From contig MHJY01000044.1 of NCBI GenBank assembly GCA_001818235.1, positions 1 to 37,212 of the forward strand: 37,212 nucleotides of DNA, in the 5' to 3' direction. How positions within the stretch are numbered: position 1 is the first letter of the stretch; each line of letters starts with the position of its first letter. Both the position numbers and the translations under genes were made by a program. Origin of the DNA: Candidatus Jacksonbacteria bacterium RIFOXYB2_FULL_44_15 (GTDB lineage: Bacteria > Patescibacteriota > Patescibacteriia > UBA9629). Below, piece by piece: positions 23,646 through 30,987 of this stretch. Under the pieces are notes generated by a model that searched no databases, was not told where the DNA came from, and saw only the letters and a list, made by a program, of their open reading frames with translations.

Positions 23646-25415
23646 TTAAATCAATCCGCCTATTCTCATATCTTCAATAAGCTTGCGCCGACGCGAATAT
23701 GTGCCCGAGATCCAATCAATGAAAATTTTAAAATCCGACGCCATTCCAATTTTCCGCATTTGTTTGAGGTGATAAACGGCTACCGCATATATCCTAACAT
23801 TTGCTTCTCTTAGCAAATTCTCGATTTTCTTTTTATAATTAATAAAGCTTTCCTGCGGGTAAGTTTTTAAAATCGCCGCAATCATATCTGGAAAACAAGC
23901 CGCATTTTCATATTTCCCTGTCAACTCAAGGATTTCCTCTTCTTTCCCTTCCAATTCAAACACCTTAAACATGGTTTCAATTTCATTTTCCCGGTTTAAA
24001 GCTTTTTTCATTCTTTTCCAAAAATTTTCTTTTTCCAAGCCACTCCGATAAGTTTTTGCCAATTCTTTATAATCTCCTATCTTTTTATTTTCAAGGAATA
24101 ACTTTTCCAAATTTTCGATAATTTGAGGATACTCGGTCTTGGGATCAAAAATATTTTTCAAAAATTTCCTGATTTCGATCTCAAGATCAGCGCTGTAAGA
24201 ATACCATTCAGACGCTGTCTCTCTTTTAGAAAAACGATTAAGCACTATGCCAGCGATTTTTAAAATATCTGCCCTGCGGTTATGCCTTTGGTAAAATTTC
24301 AGTAAATCCAATGTTAACCACGGATTATCTTTCAGATGATCCACGCTTATCCTTTCAAATTTACCTTCATCGTCGACCAGTAAATATAAATGCGCCAAAA
24401 GTGTGCTTTCTGGGATTGATAATTCGCGCTTTGTGATTATATTTGATAACGCGTGAAGGCAAATTTCCGCTTCAGACCTATTTTTTACTGCTTGTTCCAA
24501 TCCCTTGTCCACTTCTCCTTGATATTCTCCAAGCTCAAATCGTTTGTCCTCGAATAAGCGGCAAAGATATTCAAGCCCGGCTTTCTTCGTACCTGGATCA
24601 TCGGTGGCCGCTAAAACCGGATAATACGCGTTTAAGGCGCTGTCAGCTTCAGCAAAAAACCACTCAGCTACGTCCTCATGGCTTTTAGTAACTGTAGCTT
24701 CTTTTGCCAAAAAAGCTTCGATTACCGCCTGAAAAATTTTTGCGCTTTCTGCGTAATTTTTATTATCAGAATATTTTTGCGCTTCTTCAATAAAAGGCTG
24801 CGCTATCAGAGTCAAAGTTTGTTCATCATATTCCTCTACATGAATGCGATATCCCGGTTGATAATCATAAAAATCATCGCCAGAGTTGTACCAAGCTTCT
24901 TCCAAGGCATCCAAGTCAAGCTCATCCAGCTTTCTAACAATCATGGCTTTATAAGACTGGACGGTAGCCGAAGTTTCTTTAGGTCCTTGTAAGAACATAT
25001 CAAAATCATGCGCGACACGGTTATCGCTTTCCAGCAACTGTTTAAAAAATTTTCTTATTTGCACGTTACTACCCCGCTTAATTAGGTCTTCCGCGACTTG
25101 TTTTTTCTCGGTGTCTTTAGCCGGTAAATCAACTTCCGCCAGCTTTGGACTTTTGGCAAACTCCAAAATGGCCGCCACTATATGCTTGCAAATCCCTTCT
25201 CCCTCGTACGGGCAATTACAAATAGCCTCTATATCATCTTCATCAGCAATTGAAATGCTTACATTATAACGCCTAGCTCCTTGAACAATGGCCTTATAGA
25301 CACCCTTCTGTTTCCAAATTTTATTTACCGAACCAGTTGCAAAATATTCCTCCCCTTTGCGAAATGAAGAAGGTGTTGCCAAACGAAAAGCTGTCTCGGA
25401 TGAAAATTTAAGCGC
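23646..25415 (-). CDS. SWIM zinc-finger protein with long helical-repeat region
   Basis: A SWIM motif C-x-C-x(n)-C-x-H lies at about residues 70-85 (CNCPYEGEGICKHI), followed by about 480 residues of charged helices that look like TPR-type repeats (for example YSDNKNYAESAKIFQAVIEAF, split into helix pairs). SWIM domains bind DNA or proteins; the role here is unknown. I start at the Met at 25415 (589 aa) because the eight residues before it are coded by the direct repeat. It is flanked by perfect 36-bp repeats and lies tail to tail with the TerY-P kinase, so it could be a separately acquired unit. Confidence 0.85.
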   Translation of the reverse strand, partial: ALKFSSETAFRLATPSSFRKGEEYFATGSVNKIWKQKGVYKAIVQGARRYNVSISIADEDDIEAICNCPYEGEGICKHIVAAILEFAKSPKLAEVDLPAKDTEKKQVAEDLIKRGSNVQIRKFFKQLLESDNRVAHDFDMFLQGPKETSATVQSYKAMIVRKLDELDLDALEEAWYNSGDDFYDYQPGYRIHVEEYDEQTLTLIAQPFIEEAQKYSDNKNYAESAKIFQAVIEAFLAKEATVTKSHEDVAEWFFAEADSALNAYYPVLAATDDPGTKKAGLEYLCRLFEDKRFELGEYQGEVDKGLEQAVKNRSEAEICLHALSNIITKRELSIPESTLLAHLYLLVDDEGKFERISVDHLKDNPWLTLDLLKFYQRHNRRADILKIAGIVLNRFSKRETASEWYSYSADLEIEIRKFLKNIFDPKTEYPQIIENLEKLFLENKKIGDYKELAKTYRSGLEKENFWKRMKKALNRENEIETMFKVFELEGKEEEILELTGKYENAACFPDMIAAILKTYPQESFINYKKKIENLLREANVRIYAVAVYHLKQMRKIGMASDFKIFIDWISGTYSRRRKLIEDMRIGGLI

Positions 25416-25430
25416 CATATTTACACAAAA

Positions 25431-25466
25431 CTGCCACATTTAGCAACTTTTTTCTTTTTGCTTAAA
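25431..25466. repeat. 36-bp direct repeat, right copy
   Basis: Perfect copy of 23576-23611, here immediately upstream of the SWIM gene start. Confidence 0.85.
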
Positions 25467-25489
25467 GGTTAGATCCCCAATGCTATTTT

Positions 25490-25518
25490 ATAGATTCCCG
25501 ATCAAGTCGGGAATGACA
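25490..25518. repeat. REP-like element
   Basis: GATTCCCGATCAAGTCGGGAATGACA, written here as arms GATTCCCGA and TCGGGAATGACA; it lies 8 bp from the hepT copy's stop. Confidence 0.75.
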
Positions 25519-25525
25519 AAAAAAA

Positions 25526-25956
25526 CTACTTTTTGACTAGTTCACTAACTACAGTTAAAAATTGATCTAATGCCAATAGATTATGCTGCCAAATATCAAA
25601 AATCTGCTGATGATTTAAAATCAAATATTCATGCACTAGTTCATTTCTAAAAGCGGCAAGTTGCTGTAAATTCTCTGATAATTTAAGATCTACCAGCCGG
25701 TTCCGGGCTAAAATGATAAATACTTCTTTATATGAATCGGTTTTTGCCAGCCGCCAGCCGCGATCACTTCTTTACCAATATCAATAGCGCAGTCAATTGC
25801 TAATTGCAACCCCCGCTCCACTTGCCATTGAATCTCGATATCTTCTATAAATTGATGTTTAGACAGTTGGGGATTTTTTTCGCGCAATTTGGCTAAATGA
25901 TGTAAATATAATTGCAACTGCTTAATTAATTTGAGAACAATTGCTTTATTTGGCAT
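25526..25956 (-). pseudogene. HepT-like HEPN toxin, second copy, frameshifted
   Basis: The ATG at 25956 opens 82 codons that match HepT up to GKEVIAAGGWQKP, then stop at 25708. In the -1 frame the missing part continues seamlessly: TDSYKEVFIILARNRL, then the active-site motif FRNELVHEY (R-x4-H, then Tyr) and a normal C-terminus with stop at 25526-25528. The switch lies at a run of five A (T5 at 25741-25745 on the plus strand), where tRNA-Lys could slip back by one. It may be a dead toxin, a sequencing indel or a programmed frameshift. It overlaps mntA by 31 nt. Confidence 0.8.
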
Positions 25957-26402
25957 ATATCTAAAATTGGTCTATTAATATTCTCTAAAATCGCTTGATT
26001 AAACTGATCATCATACCATTTCCAATCCAGCCACTTACCCATGGCTTGGGCCTCAAAATGCGCCCGGACACCGTCATCCACATTATAAATTATTTTACCT
26101 TTATAAACAATCTCGTGCAGTAAAAACGGCGTAGCATCGTTTAAGCAAATTAAATCCAGATTTTCTCCGATCTTTAACGCTCGCACCAGTTCGTCGCGAA
26201 TGTCGGCAATCATTTCTTGCCGCGCCTTTTGTTCGGGTACTTGATTGTAATCCAAATACACCGCCAAATCCAAATCCGAAAGCGGTCCGACGCCACCGCT
26301 GGCATAAGAACCAAAAATATAGGCCACGACTACAGAAGGATGTTTGGCTAGAACTGTAGCTAGCTGTGTTTTTATCACTTGAGACGATAACTTTTGAGGC
26401 AT
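25926..26402 (-). CDS. mntA: MntA-like nucleotidyltransferase antitoxin (second copy)
   Basis: This 158-aa minimal nucleotidyltransferase has G31-S32 (GSYASG) and D43-x-D45 (SDLDLAVYL), and the third Asp in NLDLICLND. It is clearly related to the copy at 16544 (shared FGSYAxGxVGPLSDLDxAVYL) but is not a recent duplicate. It should AMPylate and silence its HepT. Upstream, TGTCAAGTCTCGAC followed by TACAAT matches the other mntA promoter. It is intact although its toxin frame is broken. Confidence 0.9.
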   Translation of the reverse strand: MPQKLSSQVIKTQLATVLAKHPSVVVAYIFGSYASGGVGPLSDLDLAVYLDYNQVPEQKARQEMIADIRDELVRALKIGENLDLICLNDATPFLLHEIVYKGKIIYNVDDGVRAHFEAQAMGKWLDWKWYDDQFNQAILENINRPILDICQIKQLFSN

Positions 26403-26503
26403 AAGCGAGCAGGTTAATTACCTAATTATGATTGTAACATACGCCTTGCGGGAGTGTCGAGACTTGACACTTTTTTCTTTTTATGGTAAAAAATCCATAT
26501 TCC

Positions 26504-26532
26504 TTGACTTTCGACGAATATCGAAATATAAT
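26504..26532 (+). promoter_or_regulatory. Promoter-operator of the winged-helix/NTase pair, leaderless
   Basis: TTGACT (26504-26509), 17 nt, TATAAT (26527-26532). TTTCGA-N6-TCGAAA (26509-26526) is a perfect inverted repeat filling the spacer, ideal for a repressor. The ATG at 26542 is only about 3 nt from the expected start of transcription, so the mRNA is nearly leaderless. Confidence 0.8.
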
Positions 26533-26541
26533 CATATTAGT

Positions 26542-27141
26542 ATGAAAAAAATCGAAACAATTTGGCATCATATTTTATGGTCCGCTTTAGAAAAACGGCA
26601 ATTTAAGCATACTCAAAAATCTTTAGCCGAATTTTTTGGCTATTCTTTAAGCACTGTTAATCATGCTTTAACCGTTCCCAGCCAGACTGGAGCCATTAGA
26701 AAGGAAACTAAATTTTTTGTCCTGGCTGATTTTAAAAAATTACTCTACTATTGGGCAAGTATTCGTAATTTAGAAAAAGACATCATTTATAAAACTAACT
26801 ATGAAGCCAGCATTCCAGAAATTGAAGGTTTACTTCCGGCTTCGGCTATTTATGCCGGGTATAGTGCCGGGCGATTTATTCTAAAGGAAGCGCCAGCTGA
26901 TTACGCCAAAGTTTACTTTTATTTAGACGAAGCCGACTTGGGCATGGCAAAAGACCGTTTCCCGGAGAACAAAAAAAATCCGCCAAACTTATTTATTCTC
27001 AAAGCAAGCCCGACCACAAAAAAATACGGTGCCATTACTACCCTGCCGCAAACCTTTGTTGACATTTGGAATCTTAAGGACTGGTATGGCCAAGATTTTA
27101 TCAAAAAATTAACCGAAAAAATCGATGGAATATTATCATAA
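26542..27141 (+). CDS. Winged-helix protein, likely antitoxin/regulator of an AbiE-like pair
   Basis: The 199-aa product begins with a helix-turn-helix (FKHTQKSLAEFFGYSLSTVNHAL) and has a mixed alpha/beta C-terminal part (PASAIYAGYSAGRFILKEAP, then VYFYLDEADLG) like AbiEi-type antitoxins. I start at 26542 because the promoter lies directly before it; the longer frame back to 26428 would cover that promoter. It overlaps the nucleotidyltransferase gene by 17 nt. It probably represses its own promoter. Confidence 0.75.
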   Translation: MKKIETIWHHILWSALEKRQFKHTQKSLAEFFGYSLSTVNHALTVPSQTGAIRKETKFFVLADFKKLLYYWASIRNLEKDIIYKTNYEASIPEIEGLLPASAIYAGYSAGRFILKEAPADYAKVYFYLDEADLGMAKDRFPENKKNPPNLFILKASPTTKKYGAITTLPQTFVDIWNLKDWYGQDFIKKLTEKIDGILS

Positions 27142-27808
27142 TATAATTACGCAAAAAAGCTGGGATGAATTAATCGTTTTGCGCGGCAAACTGGACTTTG
27201 TTTTGATTGGCGGCTGGGCAGTTTTTCTTTACGCCAAAACTTTAAAATCAAAAGACATTGATATTATCATTGCTTTTGAGGGACTACCGGTATTGGAAAA
27301 AAATTATCAATTGTCCAAAAACGAGCGCTTGAACAAATACGAAGCCCGCAAAGATGAAATCGAAATTGATGTCTATTTGCCGCACTACTCAAAATTAGGA
27401 ATACCGGTGGAAGATCTGCAAACAAAAGTCCTGCAATTAGAAGGTTTTAAAGTTTTAAAAGCAGAATATTTAATAGCCTTAAAAATCTATACTTTATCCC
27501 AGCGGGGCAGAAGCGCAAAAGGCCGCAAAGACTTGCTAGACATTATTTCTCTTATTACCAGCCGACAAGGTATCTGGCCGAAAGTAAAAATTATCATCGC
27601 GCGCTATAGCCTAGAGAGCGAGCAGAAATTATTTCTAGAACTGCTAAATGAAAATAGCGAACTCATAGAACTAAATATTAATAAGCATTATTTAGCCAAG
27701 ATTAAGAAAGCCATTGAATTGGAAGAGGATGTTATCCTACTGCAAGTTGCCAAGGAACGTGAAAAAAGTAAACAGGCACACGAGTCTCATAAGCAAATAT
27801 GGAAATAA
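27125..27808 (+). CDS. Nucleotidyltransferase, likely AbiEii-like toxin
   Basis: The 227-aa protein carries the NTase core FVLIGGWAVFLYAKTLKSKDIDI (GG, then S-x-D-x-D), a third acidic strand EIEIDVYLPHY and a helical KGRKDLLDIISL region. Such enzymes next to a winged-helix gene are type IV (AbiE-like) toxins that transfer nucleotides to RNA. The C-terminus is a long charged helix. It is co-transcribed with the upstream regulator. Confidence 0.8.
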   Translation: MEYYHNIITQKSWDELIVLRGKLDFVLIGGWAVFLYAKTLKSKDIDIIIAFEGLPVLEKNYQLSKNERLNKYEARKDEIEIDVYLPHYSKLGIPVEDLQTKVLQLEGFKVLKAEYLIALKIYTLSQRGRSAKGRKDLLDIISLITSRQGIWPKVKIIIARYSLESEQKLFLELLNENSELIELNINKHYLAKIKKAIELEEDVILLQVAKEREKSKQAHESHKQIWK

Positions 27809-27864
27809 AGGTGTGAGTAGAGCGAGAAATTTGAGCTTAAATTAACCCCCTCCTTCCTCCTTCG

Positions 27865-28569
27865 CTACCTCTTGACTAGTTCACTTTCCAACATCAATTT
27901 AAATAAAAAAATCGTATCGGAAATTAAATGCTCTCTGGCCCAATCTTTTTGTTTCTGGGATAAGAGCTCCCCCATCCCAGCCAAGACTTGCCTGGCGCTA
28001 AAATTCTCCAAGGAATCAATGCTTTGCTGAACTACTTGATTAAATGACATGCTCGCTCTTTGTTCGACAATTTTCTTATTTATCGGCCAGTTGTTTTTCA
28101 AAAAAAACCAAATATCATAAATGTCGCGATTAGCCTTACCTATCCGCTCGCTCATGGCCAGTAATTTATGGGCAAACATATCTTGGCGCGCCATTACTAG
28201 CATCGAAATACCCAGATATGTCTTTAACTCATACTGCGAACCAAATTGCCGGCGATTAATTTCGATTTTTATATTCTGCTGGCGCTCCTCATACGAAAGC
28301 AAAAAAAATAAATTGAATCGCTTTTTCCTGGCATCTTTAATTTGTCCGTATTTTTTAACAATCTGTTGAACTTTCAAAAAAACTTGCTCCTCTTTGGCTT
28401 GATCAAGCAAATCAAAATCAAGATCAACCGAGAAACGATCTAGATTATAAAACAAATAAGCTGCGGTGCCGCCCTTAAAACCTAACACGGCGGCAATACT
28501 CGTATCAGTAAAAATTTCTTTCAGAATCTGCAATAATATTTTATTGTGCGTTGTCGGATCGTAAGGCAT
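27865..28569 (-). CDS. abiEii: AbiEii-family nucleotidyltransferase toxin
   Basis: The 234-aa product has the family signature GFKGGTAAYLFYNLDRFSVDLDFDLL, with the GG-T loop and the D-x-D metal pair, a KIEINRR strand with further acidic residue, and RDIYDIWFFL. AbiEii toxins use NTPs to modify tRNA or other RNA and stop growth. Its start overlaps abiEi by 29 nt. It lies tail to tail with the other NTase pair, so four TA genes are packed into 2.6 kb. Confidence 0.9.
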   Translation of the reverse strand: MPYDPTTHNKILLQILKEIFTDTSIAAVLGFKGGTAAYLFYNLDRFSVDLDFDLLDQAKEEQVFLKVQQIVKKYGQIKDARKKRFNLFFLLSYEERQQNIKIEINRRQFGSQYELKTYLGISMLVMARQDMFAHKLLAMSERIGKANRDIYDIWFFLKNNWPINKKIVEQRASMSFNQVVQQSIDSLENFSARQVLAGMGELLSQKQKDWAREHLISDTIFLFKLMLESELVKR

Positions 28570-29128
28570 AAAATTGTTTAACTTTTTCCGTCATTCGGCG
28601 GTTTTGATAGATGGGCAGGATCACAAATATTTGCTCCCAATCCAGCGGCAACAAATTATCAAAATGATAATCTTTGTTGATATAAATTGTATCTAAAAAA
28701 GCCCGCTCTTTCGTGGCCATGGCAACCTCCTGCCGATGCTCTACGCCAATTGAATTGGTTAAAATATTATCTTTGATTTTTCGAAAAGCATAATTTTGCG
28801 CGTCGCATACAATCGCCCGGCTTAAATAAGAAGCTACAAAAATCTGGCTGTAATATTGAAAAGTAATGCCGGCTTGGCCTAAAACCGTCTCGAAGCTAAC
28901 ATACGACGGAGTGAATATTCTGGTAGCCAGCTCGAGCTTGCTATAATCTTTATTCTTGGCATAAAAACCCCGACGAATTTTACATAGCTGGCCGTTTTTA
29001 ACATAATAATTAATTCTGACGCGCGCAGTTTTAGAGTCAATATCTTGCCATAACAAAGAAATGTCTTTAAAAGTAAAAACTGTTTTTTGTGAACGCAGAA
29101 TTGCGGCTAAATAAGCACCCTTTTTCAT
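28541..29128 (-). CDS. abiEi: AbiEi-family antitoxin
   Basis: A 195-aa protein with an N-terminal winged helix (FTFKDISLLWQDIDSKTARV), the typical beta-hairpin KIRRGFYAKN and the AbiEi C-terminal domain YVSFETVLGQAGI. It is the first gene of the pair. AbiEi represses its own promoter through repeats, and three GTTTAT half-sites lie just upstream. Confidence 0.9.
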   Translation of the reverse strand: MKKGAYLAAILRSQKTVFTFKDISLLWQDIDSKTARVRINYYVKNGQLCKIRRGFYAKNKDYSKLELATRIFTPSYVSFETVLGQAGITFQYYSQIFVASYLSRAIVCDAQNYAFRKIKDNILTNSIGVEHRQEVAMATKERAFLDTIYINKDYHFDNLLPLDWEQIFVILPIYQNRRMTEKVKQFYALRSDNAQ

Positions 29129-29129
29129 A

Positions 29130-29193
29130 AGTATAAACTAAAGGTTAGGTTTATCCTTACTTCCAGTTTATATTACCTATAAAAAGCTGTCAA
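29130..29193 (-). promoter_or_regulatory. abiE promoter and putative operator
   Basis: Minus strand TTGACA (29188-29193), 17 nt, TAAACT (29165-29170). Downstream, AAGTATAAAC and GTTTATCCTT (29129-29158) form an inverted repeat, and a third AGTTTATATTACC half-site overlaps the -10. Confidence 0.6.
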
Positions 29194-29196
29194 CTA

Positions 29197-29225
29197 TTGA
29201 CAATGTCTAGTGGATATGCTATTAT
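29197..29225 (+). promoter_or_regulatory. Promoter of small RNA B
   Basis: TTGACA (29197-29202), 17 nt, TATTAT (29220-29225), back to back with the abiE promoter. Confidence 0.8.
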
Positions 29226-29230
29226 ATAGA

Positions 29231-29344
29231 AGTCGCAAAAAATAAGGAGTATTGTGCTAACTCGATTTCCCGGTTAGTGGGTTTACGAACCCCTTTCTTT
29301 ATTCTTGCGACTATTATCAGGCGAGGATAGAGAAGGGGGTTTTT
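29231..29344 (+). ncRNA. Candidate small structured RNA B with intrinsic terminator
   Basis: AGTCGCAA (29231-29238) pairs with TTGCGACT (29305-29312), enclosing CTAAC/GTTAG (29257-29261/29273-29277) and GGGTT-TACG-AACCC (29279-29292). The terminator CCCCTTTCTTTATTC (29290-29304) with GGATAGAGAAGGGGG (29325-29339) and T5 competes with these helices. No gene follows, so it is more likely a free RNA of about 114 nt than a leader. It shares promoter form and the first 13 nt with RNA A. Confidence 0.65.
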
Positions 29345-29573
29345 ATGGTTTTAAATCCCAAATCCAAAATTTCAAGCTCCAAATAAATTACAAATCCAAA
29401 ATTCTAAAATCAAAACATAAAGAAAGCAACAACATCGTATCTATACCTTGAATTATGAGACTGGATTCCTGCTTTCCCTCCTTCGCTCAAGGCTTCGGAA
29501 GGGCACGGCGCAGGAATGACAAATTCCAATTTTCCAGCTCTCATCGTCCCGGGCATAGGTACGAGTCCGCTCC
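29345..29573. repeat. AAATCCAAA repeat and REP-like element, no gene
   Basis: 29345-29412 has CAAATCCAAAATT words of the dispersed family. 29459-29522 is a REP-like element (GGATTCCTG...CAGGAATGACAA) with an internal GGCTTCGGAAGGG-type insert. I see no credible ORF. Confidence 0.6.
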
Positions 29574-29606
29574 GAAAATAAAACCCTAAACCACAAGGGT
29601 TCAGGG
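29574..29606 (-). terminator. Intrinsic terminator on the minus strand
   Basis: Minus strand CCCTGAACC-CTTGT-GGTTTAGGG followed by TTTTATTTT. About 20 nt upstream is GTCGCAAAAAAATA, reminiscent of RNAs A and B, and AAAGAGTATTGTTATT lies near 29700, so this may end a rearranged third member. Confidence 0.55.
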
Positions 29607-29628
29607 CTAGAAATATTTTTTTGCGACA

Positions 29629-29824
29629 CCCCGCCTTCGCCACCTCCTACGCTAAAGCTTCGGAGGTCAAGAAGGCTTCGGCGGGTAAAAAAATAACAAT
29701 ACTCTTTCATTTTATAACGGAGCGGCTCGGACCTAGACGTCCACCTACGCCAAGGCTACGGTGGATGCTCATTGAAAAATAAACGTTTACCCGCCAAAAT
29801 TTTCTACTGAAAACTTAGGCGGGT
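29629..29824. repeat. ACCCGCC...GGCGGGT palindromes, two copies
   Basis: 29629-29686 is a long version with CCTTCGCC/GGCTTCGG and CCTCC/GGAGG inner arms; 29789-29824 is a 36-bp copy nearly identical to 17075-17110. Between them is a GTCCACC/GGTGGA palindrome (29740-29764). No ORF. Confidence 0.7.
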
Positions 29825-29873
29825 GTTCCAGCGCACATGTTTGGGAGTAAAAGCAAAATAAAAAAAGCTAGTG

Positions 29874-29946
29874 TGGACCCGAGGGGATTTGCACCCCCAA
29901 CCTCATGTGTATCAAACATGTGCTCTAACTATTGAGCTACGGGCCC
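29874..29946 (-). tRNA. tRNA-Ile (GAT anticodon)
   Basis: A 73-nt cloverleaf: acceptor GGGCCCG/CGGGTCC with one G-T pair, D stem GCTC/GAGC, anticodon stem CATGT/ACATG with loop TTGATAC (anticodon GAT, A37), 5-nt variable loop, T stem GGGGG/CCCCT with loop TGCAAAT (G in place of the usual T55). The discriminator is A and CCA is not encoded. Confidence 0.95.
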
Positions 29947-29973
29947 AGATCCAACTAGCAAAGCTAGTATAAC

Positions 29974-30004
29974 AAAAAGGCACTTGCACCGCAAGCACCT
30001 TTTT
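29974..30004. terminator. Bidirectional terminator-like hairpin beside the tRNA
   Basis: AAAAAGGCACTTGC (29974-29987), ACC loop, GCAAGCACCTTTTT to 30004. T-runs occur on both strands. A small ACTAGC/GCTAGT hairpin (29954-29968) lies between it and the tRNA. Confidence 0.6.
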
Positions 30005-30022
30005 GAAAGGTTACCCGTTATA

Positions 30023-30058
30023 CTCAATAGTATTAACGAGCACACATGTTTGATACAC
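30023..30058 (+). repeat. Degenerate inverted copy of tRNA-Ile D and anticodon arms
   Basis: CTCAATAGT, a small insert, then GAGCACACATGTTTGATACAC on the plus strand matches tRNA-Ile CTCAATAGTTAGAGCAC and ATGTTTGATACAC on the minus strand. It keeps the anticodon loop but no acceptor or T arm, so it is not a tRNA gene. Confidence 0.75.
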
Positions 30059-30122
30059 CAATAAAAGTATAGAGCATTGCTTAAAAATGTCAAGGGCTCT
30101 CAAATACGCGCGCTGGATTAAT

Positions 30123-30267
30123 CCCGCTAAAATTTTTACGGAAAATTTAGCGGGTAAACCCAAAGGACTGACTATGAATACTAGCTCATTTCAGAGTTAG
30201 TTAAGGTTCTTCATTAACCCGTTAACTTTTTAACCCGTTAACTGATTAACTGAATCATAGCCAGTCC
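30123..30267. repeat. Palindrome copy and larger hairpin upstream of the second SD cassette
   Basis: 30123-30154 is CCCGCTAAA...TTTAGCGGG. GGACTGACTATGA (30165-30177) and TCATAGCCAGTCC (30255-30267) are an imperfect 13-bp inverted repeat enclosing GTTAAC repeats (30213-30250). No gene. Confidence 0.65.
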
Positions 30268-30310
30268 GGGGTTAACGTTTTATATCTAAATAAAAACAAA
30301 AACAAAAAAC

Positions 30311-30354
30311 ATCACCAAAAATCTCTCTAATGGTTAGAGGCGGTTAATGGTGAT
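30311..30354 (+). promoter_or_regulatory. 5' leader hairpin before the IPT protein gene
   Basis: ATCACC (30311-30316) pairs with GGTGAT (30349-30354), with inner CTCT/AGAG. It ends 8 nt before the AAGGAGA SD of the 30374 gene. A promoter is not obvious; TATATCTAA at 30281 is a weak -10. Confidence 0.45.
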
Positions 30355-30373
30355 AAAGAAAAAGGAGACAAAA

Positions 30374-30973
30374 ATGAGGACAAGAATACGGTTTCCACAA
30401 ATTACTACCGTCAGGGGGCTAATAGTAGTCGCGATACTAACGCTTCTGCTAACAATCGGCATAACGTTGGCCGTGATCCAGTTGCGCGGAAAACCACAAG
30501 GCGCCAATGGACCGGCGAACATCGCTGTCATCGCGCCCGAAACGCTACCGCAAGGTTACAAAAAGCAAAGCTTAACCGTAATCGGGACAGGCTTTGATGA
30601 TGGAATGACAATATTTGTCGAGAAAAAACGGCTGGAAGGTACGGCCTACCAAAAATCGGTTGAAAAATCGAAAACTACAGACTACCTAACAGCGACCTTG
30701 CCACCGGGTTTGAGAGCCGGGCAATATGACGTAAGCGTGCAATCAGGAAAAAACACGATCGCCAAAGCCGAAAAAGGGCTCACGATAACGGGGAATTCAT
30801 ATCCCCCCATTCTCCCCCGCCAGCCCAACTGGGTTTGGACGTTGTTAGCAATCTTAATTTTTCTAGCCATTGCAGGTGGAGTAATCGGATACGGTATTCA
30901 CAAAAAAAATCAAGCAAAAAAAGCAAGCGCAGCACAGCAGGGTCAAGGTGGAACCCCTGTGATTACCCCATAA
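30374..30973 (+). CDS. Membrane protein with one IPT/TIG domain
   Basis: The 199-aa protein has a transmembrane helix at about residues 16-37, an IPT/TIG Ig-like domain at about 46-140 (IAVIAPETLPQGYK, LTVIGTGFDDGMTIFV, LPPGLRAGQYDVSV), a second helix at about 152-175 and a basic, Ala/Gln/Gly-rich tail. The domain therefore lies outside with both ends inside. The start at 30374 has SD AAGGAGA. An IPT domain also occurs in the TerY-P kinase. It is the first of three genes with SDs and short gaps. Confidence 0.8.
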   Translation: MRTRIRFPQITTVRGLIVVAILTLLLTIGITLAVIQLRGKPQGANGPANIAVIAPETLPQGYKKQSLTVIGTGFDDGMTIFVEKKRLEGTAYQKSVEKSKTTDYLTATLPPGLRAGQYDVSVQSGKNTIAKAEKGLTITGNSYPPILPRQPNWVWTLLAILIFLAIAGGVIGYGIHKKNQAKKASAAQQGQGGTPVITP

Positions 30974-30987
30974 AGGAGGGTATTGTA

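Noticed and set aside
29410-29710. Minus-strand ORFs of 77-85 codons
   Set aside because: They are translations of REP-like repeats and a terminator region.
30023-30058. Second tRNA gene or T-box specifier
   Set aside because: Acceptor and T arms are missing and no T-box bulge or terminator switch is visible.
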